Shown here piece by piece: positions 8,781 through 18,588 of a stretch of 64,000 bases of DNA. Numbering within the stretch: position 1 is the first letter of the stretch; every line of letters starts with the position of its first letter. This DNA comes from Hungatella sp. Its GTDB lineage: Bacteria; Bacillota; Clostridia; Lachnospirales; Lachnospiraceae. Made by a program: the position numbers and the translations under genes. The stretch is from the NCBI GenBank assembly GCA_009712635.1, contig WASS01000020.1, forward strand, positions 1,001,208-1,065,207. The letters are read 5' to 3'. Under the pieces are notes generated by a model. That model was given only the letters and a program-made list of their open reading frames with translations. It searched no databases and was not told where the DNA came from.

Positions 8781-10121
8781 TTATTTCCAATTGGCGTCAC
8801 CCTGTGCTTTTGCGTTACGCTCTGTCTCTGCATCAAGGGCCTCTGCCACATCCTTAGCTTCTTTTAATGTACCGGTATAGTAATTTAACAGTGGTTCACT
8901 TAAATTTCCATAGGAATACTGATTAATTTCTTCCCAGTCCGTCATGGATTTTCCACTGTCCATGATCTTTTTTAAGTCTGCAGTTGCCTTAGGTATCTCA
9001 CTGGTTACGTTTTTATTTAAATAAACACCAGGCTGTGCATCGGCATAAATCTGCTGTGCCTGTTTGGAAGCAATGAAATTTAATGCTTTCTTTCCCAGCT
9101 CCTGATCCTTGCAGTTGATTGTCAGGGCAAGGGAATAGGGAGTAAACATATTGATGTAGTTGTCTCCGGTCGGTGTAGGAATTGCAAATGCTCCGATGTC
9201 ATCAATTTTATCAGCAAACTTCTTATTGATGTTATCTGCACACCAGGTTCCATTGATGTACATACCGCACTCCCCGTTTGCCAGCGCCTGATGGGCATTG
9301 TCAACGGTATCTGATAAATAGGTTTCATTCACGTAGCCAAGATCAATTAAGTCTTTTGTCCGCTGAATGGAAGCAACAAAGTTCTCACAGTCGGCAAATT
9401 TCAGTTTATTTGTATTGATCTGCTCCATTAACCCAAACGTATCGGTTCCCCTTTTTGCCGCATCATTTAAGATTCCACTGATTGCAGGCGGCTGGACACT
9501 CCACGCATCTTTTGCGGAATAATAAACCGGAGTGATTCCTGCTTTTTTCAGCTTTTCACAGACGGCAAGAAACTCATCCCAGGTCTTTGGAATTTCTGCT
9601 CCTGCTTTTTCGAATGCTTTTTTATTATAAAAGATTCCTGATAACACCACCGAATCAATGGGAACCGCATATAATTTGCCGTCGTAGACAAATGTTCCGT
9701 TTAAGGCTGCCTGATCATATTCCGACACACATTCCAGTCCGGTTAAATCTACCAGCTTATCAAGACCGTTGGCGTAGGATTTTACCCATTGGGGTTTATA
9801 TACCTGAATGAGATCAGGAAGATCATTGGTGGCAAATTTAGTCTGTAAAACCTGATCTCCCTGAGATCCTCCCTGAATCTTTGATATCTCCAGCTTAAAT
9901 CCCAGTTCTGCGGAATTGTCATTGATATACTGCTCCAGTGCCTGCCAGCCTGCCTTGTACCAGTCTGTGTACATTAAAACAGTGAGGGTTTTCACATCTC
10001 CCCCCGTCTTAGCCGCTTGTTTACTGGAGACCGAATCCGTATTGGTTTTTGCGCACCCTGCCATACTGGCTGTCAGCAGAATGGAAAGCCCCATGGCAAT
10101 CCATCTTTTACTCTTTTTCAT
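8781..10121 (-). CDS. Sugar ABC transporter extracellular substrate-binding lipoprotein
   Basis: 446 residues. The N-terminus has KKSKRW, then a hydrophobic stretch, then the lipobox MAGC, so it is a membrane-tethered receptor. The body has family-1 solute-binding protein features: YTDWYKAGW, PIDSVVLSGIFYNKKAFEKAG, PKTWDEFLAVCEKLKKAGITP and GMYINGTW. The ATG at 10121 is chosen because AGGAAGGA precedes it and the signal peptide starts there; the longer upstream reading adds a basic, non-signal stretch. It is the first gene of the transporter operon and determines which sugar is imported; the sequence alone does not identify the sugar. Confidence 0.92.
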   Translation of the reverse strand: MKKSKRWIAMGLSILLTASMAGCAKTNTDSVSSKQAAKTGGDVKTLTVLMYTDWYKAGWQALEQYINDNSAELGFKLEISKIQGGSQGDQVLQTKFATNDLPDLIQVYKPQWVKSYANGLDKLVDLTGLECVSEYDQAALNGTFVYDGKLYAVPIDSVVLSGIFYNKKAFEKAGAEIPKTWDEFLAVCEKLKKAGITPVYYSAKDAWSVQPPAISGILNDAAKRGTDTFGLMEQINTNKLKFADCENFVASIQRTKDLIDLGYVNETYLSDTVDNAHQALANGECGMYINGTWCADNINKKFADKIDDIGAFAIPTPTGDNYINMFTPYSLALTINCKDQELGKKALNFIASKQAQQIYADAQPGVYLNKNVTSEIPKATADLKKIMDSGKSMTDWEEINQYSYGNLSEPLLNYYTGTLKEAKDVAEALDAETERNAKAQGDANWK

Positions 10122-10255
10122 ATTACATATCCTTCCTCTCATTTTCACTTGAATTAACCGGTTATTTCTTGTTCTAATCATACCATTAATTTTCAGGTAA
10201 CGGCATTGGACTTTTTTCCACTTCATATGATTTTTTTACACTTTTTCTATATAAC

Positions 10256-10284
10256 TTGACATATATTCCCCGAAAAACTATGAT
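10256..10284 (+). promoter_or_regulatory. Sigma-A promoter of the YesM/YesN-type two-component operon
   Basis: TTGACA (10256-10261) and TATGAT (10279-10284) with a 17-bp spacer, about 35 bp before the kinase start. Part of the 197-bp divergent gap between the sugar-binding protein and the kinase; no equally good promoter was seen for the transporter side. Confidence 0.75.
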
Positions 10285-10318
10285 GATTTTATCACAGATT
10301 ACCAAATACGGAGGCACC

Positions 10319-12127
10319 ATGAAGAAACGGTTTCGAAGTATCCGATATAAATTTATTTTATCCATGACAGCTGTCTTTTTGCTTTTTTCCTTCCTTGTAC
10401 TGGGAATCTGGTATCAGGCGTTAAAGCAGGAGGCGGCTTCTACTGCCATACGCAATTCCGAACACTTATTAGAAGTTTCCAATACTATATTTGAAAACCA
10501 GGTACAGGATATCATCAATGTGGCAGCTTTAACTTCAGTCCGTTCCAGCAACTCTCTCTCCGCCAATATCCTGACCATATTATCAAGAAACGATTTGACG
10601 GGAGCAGAGATTGTCAGCTATCGGAAAATCGCTTCTGATTATTTAATCAGCTTATGCAGTTTCAAAAGTAATTTAAATGGTCTGATGCTCAGTGATTTCA
10701 ACGGAAATACCATTACTTACGGAATCCCCACTTCCTATGAGACGATGGTCCGGAACAACTGGATCTCCTTAATCAGAGACAGCGAAGAATCACTTATATT
10801 AATACCGCCCCATTTCCCAAGTCAATGGTATAACACCCCGAAGGACATGGCTTTTTCCGTTTTGAAACCGGTTTTCGATTATAACAATCAGAAAATTGGC
10901 TTTGTAATTGCGGACATCAACTCCGATTTGTTTCAGGAGTGCTTTGATACCAGTTCTCCTTCCCCCTCGTCCTTGTATGTAATCAATGGAAATGATGGCA
11001 GGGTGCTTTTTTGTCCCTCTTTTAATCTGCTGAATATGGAGCTGAACAAAGAGGTTCTTCCTGAAATTACAAGTAATATCTCGTCTGCGGCAGGCCATTT
11101 TTTTATGATGGGCCCGGAAGAGGAAAAGATGCTTGTGGTGTACCACACCTCCTCCCTGACAAACTGGACCACATTAAGTGTGATTCCGGAAAAAGAGATC
11201 GTTACCGCATTTACCAGTACTCTGCACAATATAATCCTGATTACGCTGATTCTTTTATTCCTGTTAATCGGAACCGTTTTTTTCATCACCACCTTACTCA
11301 CCAGGCAGATCCGTATTCTTGCCAATGCCGTAAAGCAGATTGATGGTGATTATCTGGATTTTAATGTTTCCATTCAGACGAAAGACGAAATCGGCGCACT
11401 GTCCAGCCAGTTCCAGGCTATGCTTAAGCGGATAAAGCTACTGCTTCTGGAGGTGAAAAAGGAGGAAGAAGGCAAACGCAGGGCAGAGATTGCGGCACTT
11501 CAGTTTCAGATGAATCCTCATTTCTTATATAACACGTTAAACACCATTAAATTTCTTTCCTCTCTTCAGGGAGCAGAAAATATAGGAAATGTGGCACAGT
11601 CCCTGTCATCTCTCATGCATATCAACATGGATGGGCGTTCTTTCTTAAAAGCAGAGGAAGATGGGGAATTTGTAACATCCTATCTGGAAATACAAAATTA
11701 CCGTTATACCAATGCGTTTCAATCCCGCATCCGTGTTTCAGAAGAAGCCAGAAGCTGTATGGTTCCAAAACTTCTGGTCCAGCCACTGGTTGAGAATTCC
11801 TTAAAGCATGGTTTAAAAGACAAGGCATCCGGCGGTATTCTGCTTGTGGATTATTTGCTTGATGAGGAGTTTTTGAAGATTATTGTAGAAGACAACGGTC
11901 TTGGAATGGATGATGAACGAATTCATGAAATAATGAATCACAGCCAGAACGAGAATGCAGGACATATTGGAATCCACAACATCAAAGAACGCTTACATAT
12001 GTACTTCGGCACTAATTATGAAATGGAAATCATCAGTCAGCCGGGAGTTTTTACCCGGTTTGAAATACTGCTCCCTATTATTACAGAAAATGAGGTATCC
12101 CACTATGTTCCGAATTTTAATCGTTGA
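10319..12127 (+). CDS. YesM-type sensor histidine kinase
   Basis: 602 residues from ATG 10319 (GGAGGCACC upstream). TM1 is at about 13-35, then an extracellular Cache-like sensor of about 260 residues, TM2 near 305-328 (HNIILITLILLFLLIGTVFF), a HAMP linker, the His_kinase domain with QFQMNPHFLYNTLN (phospho-acceptor His) and an HATPase_c with VEDNGLGM. The architecture is that of YesM/LytS-family kinases, which commonly sense extracellular sugars bound by an ABC receptor and control the neighbouring transporter. The stop overlaps the response regulator start by 23 bp, so the two are co-translated. Confidence 0.93.
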   Translation: MKKRFRSIRYKFILSMTAVFLLFSFLVLGIWYQALKQEAASTAIRNSEHLLEVSNTIFENQVQDIINVAALTSVRSSNSLSANILTILSRNDLTGAEIVSYRKIASDYLISLCSFKSNLNGLMLSDFNGNTITYGIPTSYETMVRNNWISLIRDSEESLILIPPHFPSQWYNTPKDMAFSVLKPVFDYNNQKIGFVIADINSDLFQECFDTSSPSPSSLYVINGNDGRVLFCPSFNLLNMELNKEVLPEITSNISSAAGHFFMMGPEEEKMLVVYHTSSLTNWTTLSVIPEKEIVTAFTSTLHNIILITLILLFLLIGTVFFITTLLTRQIRILANAVKQIDGDYLDFNVSIQTKDEIGALSSQFQAMLKRIKLLLLEVKKEEEGKRRAEIAALQFQMNPHFLYNTLNTIKFLSSLQGAENIGNVAQSLSSLMHINMDGRSFLKAEEDGEFVTSYLEIQNYRYTNAFQSRIRVSEEARSCMVPKLLVQPLVENSLKHGLKDKASGGILLVDYLLDEEFLKIIVEDNGLGMDDERIHEIMNHSQNENAGHIGIHNIKERLHMYFGTNYEMEIISQPGVFTRFEILLPIITENEVSHYVPNFNR

Positions 12128-13712
12128 TGATGAACTGCTGGTACGCAACCATTTAAAGCTGCTGTTTACCGATTTATCCAGTGATTTTACCATATGCGCA
12201 GAAGCTGGGGATGGCGTAAGTGCTCTCGATAAAATCCGGGAGACGAAGCCCCACATTATTATTTCAGATATGAAAATGCCCGATATGGATGGACTGATGC
12301 TATGCAAGCGGGTGAGGGAACAGTATCCGGACATTATCTTCATAGCACTGAGTAATTATGACGATTATACCTATGTGCGCGGCGCTTTAAAAAATGGAGC
12401 CCTGGACTATATGCTAAAACATAAGCTGAGCAAAGAATTACTTTTGTCTCTGTTGGAAGATTTAAAGAAAACTCTCAATATAAAAAATGACACAAAGGCA
12501 TTTCCTGACCGCAGCTTATCTGCTTTAAGAGAAAAGTTTGTGGCGGATTTACTGGGTCAGCTTTTCCTGTCGGAAGAAGAGATTGAAGCCAATATAAAAA
12601 TTCTTGGAATCCGTCTGGATATGACTGAAGTCATCCCCATTATACTTTCCATAGACGATTATGTTAAACTGGAACAGGAAAGCAATATGAAGAAACGAAA
12701 CATTTTAAGTTTCTCTATCTGCAACATCGGCAATGAAATACTAAGCAGCTACCCCGCAGGTATCCTCACGCATATGGAACAGGGAATCTACTGCATTCTC
12801 CTTTCCTTTGCCCACGAAGCAAGCGAGGCAAAGAGACAGGAAACCATTCATAGCCTTCTGCACCAGCTTTCATCTAATTACAAAAATTATTTAAACATAT
12901 CCGTTAGTTTCTGTGTAGGGGAACTTTCCCGGCAGATATGGGGAGTCGGACATTCCTATGCAAAAGCATTGGAGACCACAGGGCTTATTTTTTACTCTGG
13001 AAAGCAGTCCATTCTTCATTCCAGTCACTTGATTCCCCAGCCATCAGAATTAACCGGGCTTGATTATTCTCTGGAAAAGACTCTTCTTACCCTGGTTCTA
13101 AAGGGAGAGACTATAAAAACGGAGACACTCATTAAAGATTTGTTTCAAACTATGATTGACCAGAAAGAAACCCGCTCCAACGTGCAGATGAAATGCACGG
13201 ATTTGCTCAGCATTATCACCCGGATTTCCAAAAAGAATCAACTGGATCTGGGAAAAATCATTGCCGGCAAAGCAGCCCCTGACCAGATTTTTATCCAGCT
13301 TAATACACTGCCCCAGCTTTGTCAGTGGTTCCTTGACTGCTTTATGAACATGTGCGGGGAACTTAATCGTCAGATGCCAGGTGATTCCTGCTATGTAAAA
13401 GCTGCAATCGGAACCATCAACCGGGATTATACGGGATCTGTCTCTTTGCAAAGTGTGGCAGAGGAAATCGGAATCAGCGCCGGATATTTAAGCACTATTT
13501 TTAAAAACGAAACAGGACAGGGTTTTACCGAATACTTAAACTCCATCCGGATTGCATCAGCCGTAAGTATGCTGGAGCTTGGCGAACGGGACTTTCGTAA
13601 AATCGCAGCGGAATCCGGATTCTGGGATTACGCATATTTCTTTAAAGTATTCAAAAAACGAATGGGCACTACGCCGAAAACCTATTTAGAAACGGTAATC
13701 GGACGGTGGTGA
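12105..13712 (+). CDS. YesN-type response regulator (receiver + AraC-type DNA-binding)
   Basis: 535 residues from ATG 12105, with GAGG upstream and lying inside the kinase 3' end. The receiver domain has RILIVDDE, SDMKMPDMDG (phospho-acceptor Asp55) and the KHKLSKELL helix. A long middle region of unclear fold follows. The C-terminal 100 residues form a double helix-turn-helix of AraC type: VAEEIGISAGYLSTIFKNE, then IAAESGFWDYAYFFKVFKKRMGTTPKTY. It is the partner of the preceding kinase and probably activates the divergent sugar ABC operon and perhaps the GH95 gene. Confidence 0.93.
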   Translation: MFRILIVDDELLVRNHLKLLFTDLSSDFTICAEAGDGVSALDKIRETKPHIIISDMKMPDMDGLMLCKRVREQYPDIIFIALSNYDDYTYVRGALKNGALDYMLKHKLSKELLLSLLEDLKKTLNIKNDTKAFPDRSLSALREKFVADLLGQLFLSEEEIEANIKILGIRLDMTEVIPIILSIDDYVKLEQESNMKKRNILSFSICNIGNEILSSYPAGILTHMEQGIYCILLSFAHEASEAKRQETIHSLLHQLSSNYKNYLNISVSFCVGELSRQIWGVGHSYAKALETTGLIFYSGKQSILHSSHLIPQPSELTGLDYSLEKTLLTLVLKGETIKTETLIKDLFQTMIDQKETRSNVQMKCTDLLSIITRISKKNQLDLGKIIAGKAAPDQIFIQLNTLPQLCQWFLDCFMNMCGELNRQMPGDSCYVKAAIGTINRDYTGSVSLQSVAEEIGISAGYLSTIFKNETGQGFTEYLNSIRIASAVSMLELGERDFRKIAAESGFWDYAYFFKVFKKRMGTTPKTYLETVIGRW

Positions 13713-13787
13713 AAGGCTGGAGCATACTCCTCTATTCAGATCAGGGAAAATGTGGTACAATCGAAGTCAAAAAAAGGAGGAATTGCT

Positions 13788-15119
13788 TTGACTTACATAG
13801 AACGAACCATCCGTTATTTTTTCCTCATGCTTTTATATAATCTGGTGCTGCTGTCTCCCATGATGCCAGATATACAGATACGTGTTCTATCCTGTACTGG
13901 TTTGATGCTTTTTTATCTTTACTGCCATATTATACCTGTGAATACCAGCTGCAAGGGGCAAAGACTTAAAATTCTCCATGGCGGCTATGAGCTGGTGCTT
14001 GCATCAATCGTGACTTTTCTGATTGAAACAGCAATTTATCTATTTCTGATTATCAAAACAGCTACACCGGCACGCCTTCTTATTACAAATGGTATCATCT
14101 GCGCCATTCTACTTTATTTACTGTTTATGAATGGTATTATACGAATCTTTACCTGTTCCGGGCAGCTTGGATTTTTAAAAAGGATTGCACTCTTGCTGTT
14201 TTGGTGGGTTCCGGGATTGAATCTGTTTCTGCTTTACAATTTCACTCAAGTTTCGAGGAAAGAATATGAATTCTCAATGGAAAAGCAGCAGTTCTACGAG
14301 AAATGGAAAGAAGAAGAATTATGCAAAACCAAATACCCCATATTAATGGTTCACGGTATATTTTTCAGAGACTGGAAAAACTTTAACTATTGGGGAAGAA
14401 TTCCTGACGAATTAATCCGTCATGGAGCCACCATTTTTTACAGCAACCATCAGTCTTCTGCTTCTGTGGAACAATGTGCAGAAGAAATCAAAGCCTGTAT
14501 TTTAAAGATTGTTAAAGAAACCGGCTGTGAAAAGGTAAATATCATCGCCCATTCAAAAGGAGGGCTTGACAGCCGGTATGCCGTCAGCTGTCTTGGCATG
14601 GACCGGTACGTCGCATCCATCACTACCATCAATACCCCTCACTACGGCTGCAATTATGTATGCCGGATTCTTGATCGTATCTCTCCTGAATTTGTAAAAT
14701 TTGTAGGAAAAAAATATGAATCCGTGTTTACTCTTCTTGGTGATGACAATCCTGACTTTTTAAGTGGATTAAGAGATTTAACTGACAGGGAATGTGCCCG
14801 GCTCAATGGGATTATGACTGATGCTCCCGGTGTATACTGTCAAAGTACAGGATCTCAGATGGGTTCTGCAAAAAGTGCCATGTTTCCTTTGAATCTGGGT
14901 TATCTGATCATCCGTATTTTGGGAGGCGGTAAGAATGACGGTCTGGTTTCTACCAGTTCCATGGTTTGGGGAAATGATTTAGGAGTACTGAAACCAAAAG
15001 GAAAACAAGGAATTTCTCATGGAGATGTCATTGACTTAACACGCAAGAACATAGAAGGCTTTGATGTGATGGGATTCTATACAGATCTGATACATAAGCT
15101 GAAAGAACGGGGATATTAA
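13788..15119 (+). CDS. Membrane-anchored alpha/beta hydrolase (triacylglycerol-lipase-like)
   Basis: 443 residues. The start is TTG 13788, seven bases after a perfect AAAGGAGG; no ATG fits that site. The first ~150 residues hold four or five hydrophobic helices. The rest is an alpha/beta hydrolase: YPILMVHGIFF (oxyanion-hole HG), nucleophile motif AHSKGG with Ser256, and TINTPHYG. AHSKGG rather than GHSxGG is normal for Firmicutes lipases. Candidate catalytic Asp and His lie near KNDGLVSTSSM and ISHGDVI. The fusion of a polytopic membrane part to a lipase suggests action on membrane lipids or lipoproteins at the cytoplasmic face; the substrate is unknown. A DUF939-like exporter gene follows after 26 bp. 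Confidence 0.8.
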   Translation: MTYIERTIRYFFLMLLYNLVLLSPMMPDIQIRVLSCTGLMLFYLYCHIIPVNTSCKGQRLKILHGGYELVLASIVTFLIETAIYLFLIIKTATPARLLITNGIICAILLYLLFMNGIIRIFTCSGQLGFLKRIALLLFWWVPGLNLFLLYNFTQVSRKEYEFSMEKQQFYEKWKEEELCKTKYPILMVHGIFFRDWKNFNYWGRIPDELIRHGATIFYSNHQSSASVEQCAEEIKACILKIVKETGCEKVNIIAHSKGGLDSRYAVSCLGMDRYVASITTINTPHYGCNYVCRILDRISPEFVKFVGKKYESVFTLLGDDNPDFLSGLRDLTDRECARLNGIMTDAPGVYCQSTGSQMGSAKSAMFPLNLGYLIIRILGGGKNDGLVSTSSMVWGNDLGVLKPKGKQGISHGDVIDLTRKNIEGFDVMGFYTDLIHKLKERGY

Positions 15120-15145
15120 CAGAAGGAATCCAGAAAGGAGGAGCC

Positions 15146-16108
15146 ATGAATAAGGATACCATTATAAAAAGTTTAAAAATTGCTGTAGCCGCCGTGCTCT
15201 CCATCGCAATTGCCGGTGAACTGGGGCTTCGTTATTCCGCTACTGCAGGAATCATCACTGTGCTCAGCATTCAGAATACAAAGAAAGAAACCTTAAAAAG
15301 TGCCAGAAACCGGACACTGGCTTTTGTGTGTGCTCTCCTGATCGCCCGTTTCCTTTTTGGAATTCTGGGCTTCACCCTTCCTGCATTTGCGGGATATTTA
15401 TTTCTCTTCGCTCTTTTGTGCTTCTATGCAGACTGGGGCGAAGCCATAGCCATGGATTCCGTACTTATCACCCATTTTCTGACTGAGCGGTCTATGACTG
15501 CTGCACTGGTCGCCAATGAGGCGGCTCTCTTTCTGATCGGTACAACAGTTGGGATTTTAGTGAATCTGCACCTTCGAAGAAGGAAAGATGAATTTAAAAA
15601 GCTTTCTGACGAAGTGGATACCCGTATAAAAGACACCTTAAGCCAGATGTCCTGTTTTCTTGATACGAAAGACAAAGACAGCTGCAGACCGGCGGACCTT
15701 CTGTCTCTGCAAAAGGCCCTCCGCATAGCCAAAGCCTGTGCCTTAACGAATTATAACAATGCTCTGTTTAAAAAAGATACCTACGAAATTGATTATATTG
15801 AAATGCGCAGGCAGCAAAGCCTCCTGCTTTATGAAATCTATGAAAATATCCGCTCAATTTCCTGTCTTCCAAAAGAAGCAATGGAAGTTTCTGAGCTGTT
15901 AGCAAGAATTGAGCAGGGCTACCACAGAGATAACACGGTGGAGGGACTGTTAAAGGATTTAAATCTGCTTTTGCTGGATTTAAAAGATCATGAGCTCCCC
16001 CTGACAAGAGAAGAATTTGAAGCAAGGGCCATACTCTTTTATATTCTGAAACAATTGCACAGGCTTCTTTTAATCAAACGGGAATTTATTCTAAACCACA
16101 GCAGCTAA
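15146..16108 (+). CDS. Aromatic acid exporter family protein (FUSC/DUF939-like)
   Basis: 320 residues. The N-terminal ~145 residues hold about four to five membrane helices with the family pattern RYSATAGIITVLSIQNTKKE, then FYADWGEAIAMDSVLITHFL. A positively charged RRRKDEFK leads into a soluble helical C-terminal domain. This matches the ArAE_1/DUF939 group (YgaE/YqjA-like) of putative small-molecule exporters. The ribosome site is AAAGGAGGAGCC. It is probably co-transcribed with the lipase-like gene and ends 2 bp from the convergent queF stop, with no terminator between them. Confidence 0.8.
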   Translation: MNKDTIIKSLKIAVAAVLSIAIAGELGLRYSATAGIITVLSIQNTKKETLKSARNRTLAFVCALLIARFLFGILGFTLPAFAGYLFLFALLCFYADWGEAIAMDSVLITHFLTERSMTAALVANEAALFLIGTTVGILVNLHLRRRKDEFKKLSDEVDTRIKDTLSQMSCFLDTKDKDSCRPADLLSLQKALRIAKACALTNYNNALFKKDTYEIDYIEMRRQQSLLLYEIYENIRSISCLPKEAMEVSELLARIEQGYHRDNTVEGLLKDLNLLLLDLKDHELPLTREEFEARAILFYILKQLHRLLLIKREFILNHSS

Positions 16109-16110
16109 TT

Positions 16111-16608
16111 TTACCGGTTGTCTACCCGTTCCGGATAAAGATCGTGGGAGGAAAGCCGCTCCCATGCCACCTGTTCCCATTTGGTCCCCGGCTTACCATA
16201 GTTGCAGTAGGGATCGATGGAGATACCGCCTCTGGGAGTGAATTTCCCCCACACTTCAATATACCTGGGATCCATGAGAGCAATTAAATCTTTCATGATA
16301 ATATTCATACAGTCCTCATGAAAATCGCCGTGGTTTCTGAAACTGAACAGATACAGCTTTAAGGACTTGCTCTCCACCATCCGTTCACCGGGAACATAAG
16401 AGATGGTTATGGAGGCGAAATCAGGCTGTCCCGTGATAGGGCAAAGGCTGGTAAACTCCGGACAGTTGATTTTTACAAAGTAATCGTTATCCGGATGCCT
16501 GTTTAAAAAGGTCTCTAAAACTCCCGGATTATAATCTGTCTCGTAAGCAGTGCCCTGGCTTCCCAGATGGGTCAGCCCTTTTGTTTCCTCTGATTTTCTT
16601 CCTGTCAT
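16111..16608 (-). CDS. queF: NADPH-dependent 7-cyano-7-deazaguanine reductase (preQ1 synthase)
   Basis: 165 residues. Reduces the nitrile preQ0 to the amine preQ1, the last step before tRNA insertion. It is the single-domain (B. subtilis-type) enzyme. The catalytic Cys is in [15 protein letters not shown], the NADPH-binding QueF motif is [16 protein letters not shown], and the substrate loop has FHEDC. Start ATG 16608 lies one base after the queC stop (TAAGATG), so translation is probably coupled. It is the last gene of queD-queE-folE-queC-queF. Confidence 0.96.
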   Translation of the reverse strand: MTGRKSEETKGLTHLGSQGTAYETDYNPGVLETFLNRHPDNDYFVKINCPEFTSLCPITGQPDFASITISYVPGERMVESKSLKLYLFSFRNHGDFHEDCMNIIMKDLIALMDPRYIEVWGKFTPRGGISIDPYCNYGKPGTKWEQVAWERLSSHDLYPERVDNR

Positions 16609-16609
16609 C

Positions 16610-17299
16610 TTACTCCCCTTTCTTCCATGCCGGGTCTTCGACTCCGTTTTTTGCAAATGCCTCTGCACGGTCTATACAGGTACCGCATTTTCCGCATGGT
16701 TCCTCTCCGCCTTCATAGCAGCTCCATGTCAGTTCATAAGGGACATGAAGCATCAGTCCCCGCTCCACAACCTCTGCTTTGGTCCATAAGACAAACGGTG
16801 CTTTTATGGTAAGCTGATTTCCGCTTCCAATGTAGACGGCGCGGCTCATTGCTTCCTGAAAAGAACTGCTGCAGTCCGGATAGGCATTCCCTGCTGCATC
16901 ATCACTGTGAGCTCCGTAATAGATCACGCTGCATTCTTTTGACAGGGCGATGCTGGCTGCAGAGGAAAGAAACAATCCGTTGCGGAAGGGAACGTAAGTT
17001 GATACCGGTTTGCCTTCGCTGCTTTCAAGCTGCTTTGCATAGCTTTCCCTTGGTATCTCTTGCTGAGACTGGGTTAATAAGGAACAGTCACTGTAAGCAA
17101 ATATTCTGCTTAAATCCAGACTTATAAATTCTATCTCATAATAATCTGCAATCTTTTTTGCTGCTTCCAGCTCTTTTGCATGCTTTTGCCCGTAGGAAAT
17201 GGACAGACCACAGACATTCTTTCTTCCATATTCTTCAATTGCCATACCAAGACAGGTGGCGCTGTCAACACCCCCGCTTAATAATACCAGTGCTTTCAT
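16610..17299 (-). CDS. queC: 7-cyano-7-deazaguanine (preQ0) synthase
   Basis: 229 residues. ATP-dependent conversion of 7-carboxy-7-deazaguanine to preQ0. The PP-loop is [11 protein letters not shown] at the N-terminus, and the C-terminal zinc site has four Cys ([15 protein letters not shown]). Start ATG 17299 is preferred over the ATG four codons upstream because GGAG is then placed correctly. It sits between folE and queF in the preQ1 operon. Confidence 0.96.
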   Translation of the reverse strand: MKALVLLSGGVDSATCLGMAIEEYGRKNVCGLSISYGQKHAKELEAAKKIADYYEIEFISLDLSRIFAYSDCSLLTQSQQEIPRESYAKQLESSEGKPVSTYVPFRNGLFLSSAASIALSKECSVIYYGAHSDDAAGNAYPDCSSSFQEAMSRAVYIGSGNQLTIKAPFVLWTKAEVVERGLMLHVPYELTWSCYEGGEEPCGKCGTCIDRAEAFAKNGVEDPAWKKGE

Positions 17300-17332
17300 C
17301 GTTCTCTCCATTTCTTTTCTCTTATATAATTT

Positions 17333-17899
17333 TCATATGCGTAATTCCGGCTCCGACTTAAAACGTCCTCTTAAGGTGACTGTTTTCGTCCTGGCGGAAG
17401 AACTTTTAATTCCTCTGGCAGTCATACAGCTGTGGCTACCTTCGATCACAACTTCTATATCCTCTGAGCCAGTAACTTCTGCCATGATTTCAGCTATATC
17501 TGAACCAATTCTTTCCTGAAGCTGAAGCCTCCTGGCTGCCATATCGGCAATTCTGGCAATTTTACTTAATCCAATCACTTTCCCATTTGGTATATAAGCC
17601 ACGGCAACTTTCATATCGTACATCAGCGCCATATGGTGTTCGCAGAAGCTGAACACTTCTATGTCCTTTACTACCACCATATCGTGTCCCACACTATTTG
17701 TATCCATATCCTCTTCAAAGGTTTTTCCAAACATCAGTGCAATTTCATGGTTTGAATAATTGATCCCTTCAAAAACTTCCCCGTACATTTTGGCAACCCT
17801 GGACGGCGTTTCTTTTAAGCCTTCCCTGTCCGGATCCTCGCCCAATGCCTTTAATATTCCCCTCACATGGGTCTGGATTGCCTCTGTATCAATAGCCAC
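17333..17899 (-). CDS. folE: GTP cyclohydrolase I
   Basis: 188 residues, the usual length of the homodecameric enzyme. Converts GTP to dihydroneopterin triphosphate, the shared precursor of folate and of queuosine. Zinc ligands are in FCEHHMALM (Cys, His) and SHSCMTARG (Cys); further family motifs are [10 protein letters not shown] and [10 protein letters not shown]. Placed between queE and queC under the preQ1 riboswitch, it probably supplies this pathway specifically. The AGGGAGAG ribosome site precedes ATG 17899. Confidence 0.96.
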   Translation of the reverse strand: MAIDTEAIQTHVRGILKALGEDPDREGLKETPSRVAKMYGEVFEGINYSNHEIALMFGKTFEEDMDTNSVGHDMVVVKDIEVFSFCEHHMALMYDMKVAVAYIPNGKVIGLSKIARIADMAARRLQLQERIGSDIAEIMAEVTGSEDIEVVIEGSHSCMTARGIKSSSARTKTVTLRGRFKSEPELRI

Positions 17900-17919
17900 T
17901 GCGCATCTCTCCCTTCTGA

Positions 17920-18588
17920 TTAAACGCCCACTGCATCAGATCCCCAGATGATTTTATGCATCTGCAGCTGAAGCGTCACATCATTTAACCGGTTCTGTTT
18001 CATAAATTCCACCACATCAGGCAATGAAAGTCTGCCTAATACGGTGCTAAAATAGAGATGGCACCGGCCGGAAAGCTGATAGCGTTCAATCACCTCCACA
18101 GCCCTTCTCAGATCCGTTATACTTCCTGCAACAAATTTTACCGTATCCTTCTGTTTTAAATAATTAAAGTTAGAAAGCTGCATCGCAGCCTCCATACCGC
18201 TTCCCGGAAGTTTATAATCCATGGTAAAGGTAAGTGCATCTGTTTCTCTCTGATAAATTGATAGGTCTGCACTTCCGTTTGTTTCAACCTCTACACGAAG
18301 TTCCTCGTCTAATAAAAGAAGAGAAAGAAGATCTCCAATGCCAGGCTGGATCAGAGGCTCACCTCCCGTAAGAGTTACATTTTTTATACCAGTTTCTTTT
18401 ATGTATTCATAAATATCAAGCTCACTCATTGTTCTTCCGTGTACCATGGCATCCTTAGCCCAGGCGGTATCGCAGTAAGAACAGGAAAGATTGCAGCCAT
18501 AAAAACGGATAAATACAGCCAGCTGACCTGCATATACCCCCTCTCCGTTGATGCTTACAAAGGTTTCCGCCACATTATAATCTGCCAT
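17920..18588 (-). CDS. queE: 7-carboxy-7-deazaguanine synthase (radical SAM)
   Basis: 222 residues. The radical-SAM enzyme contracts 6-carboxytetrahydropterin to 7-carboxy-7-deazaguanine. The [4Fe-4S] motif CX3CX2C is in [13 protein letters not shown] (about residues 33-45), preceded by the QueE hallmark [28 protein letters not shown] and VEVETNG are SAM and substrate motifs. ATG 18588 has GGGAGGATAGCC upstream and overlaps the queD 3' end by 14 bp; a longer in-frame start upstream is not supported. Confidence 0.96.
   Translation of the reverse strand: MADYNVAETFVSINGEGVYAGQLAVFIRFYGCNLSCSYCDTAWAKDAMVHGRTMSELDIYEYIKETGIKNVTLTGGEPLIQPGIGDLLSLLLLDEELRVEVETNGSADLSIYQRETDALTFTMDYKLPGSGMEAAMQLSNFNYLKQKDTVKFVAGSITDLRRAVEVIERYQLSGRCHLYFSTVLGRLSLPDVVEFMKQNRLNDVTLQLQMHKIIWGSDAVGV

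Noticed and set aside
11955-12104. Upstream extension of the YesN-type regulator
   Set aside because: These 50 codons are the kinase 3' end in another frame; the receiver domain begins at the ATG at 12105 with its own GAGG.
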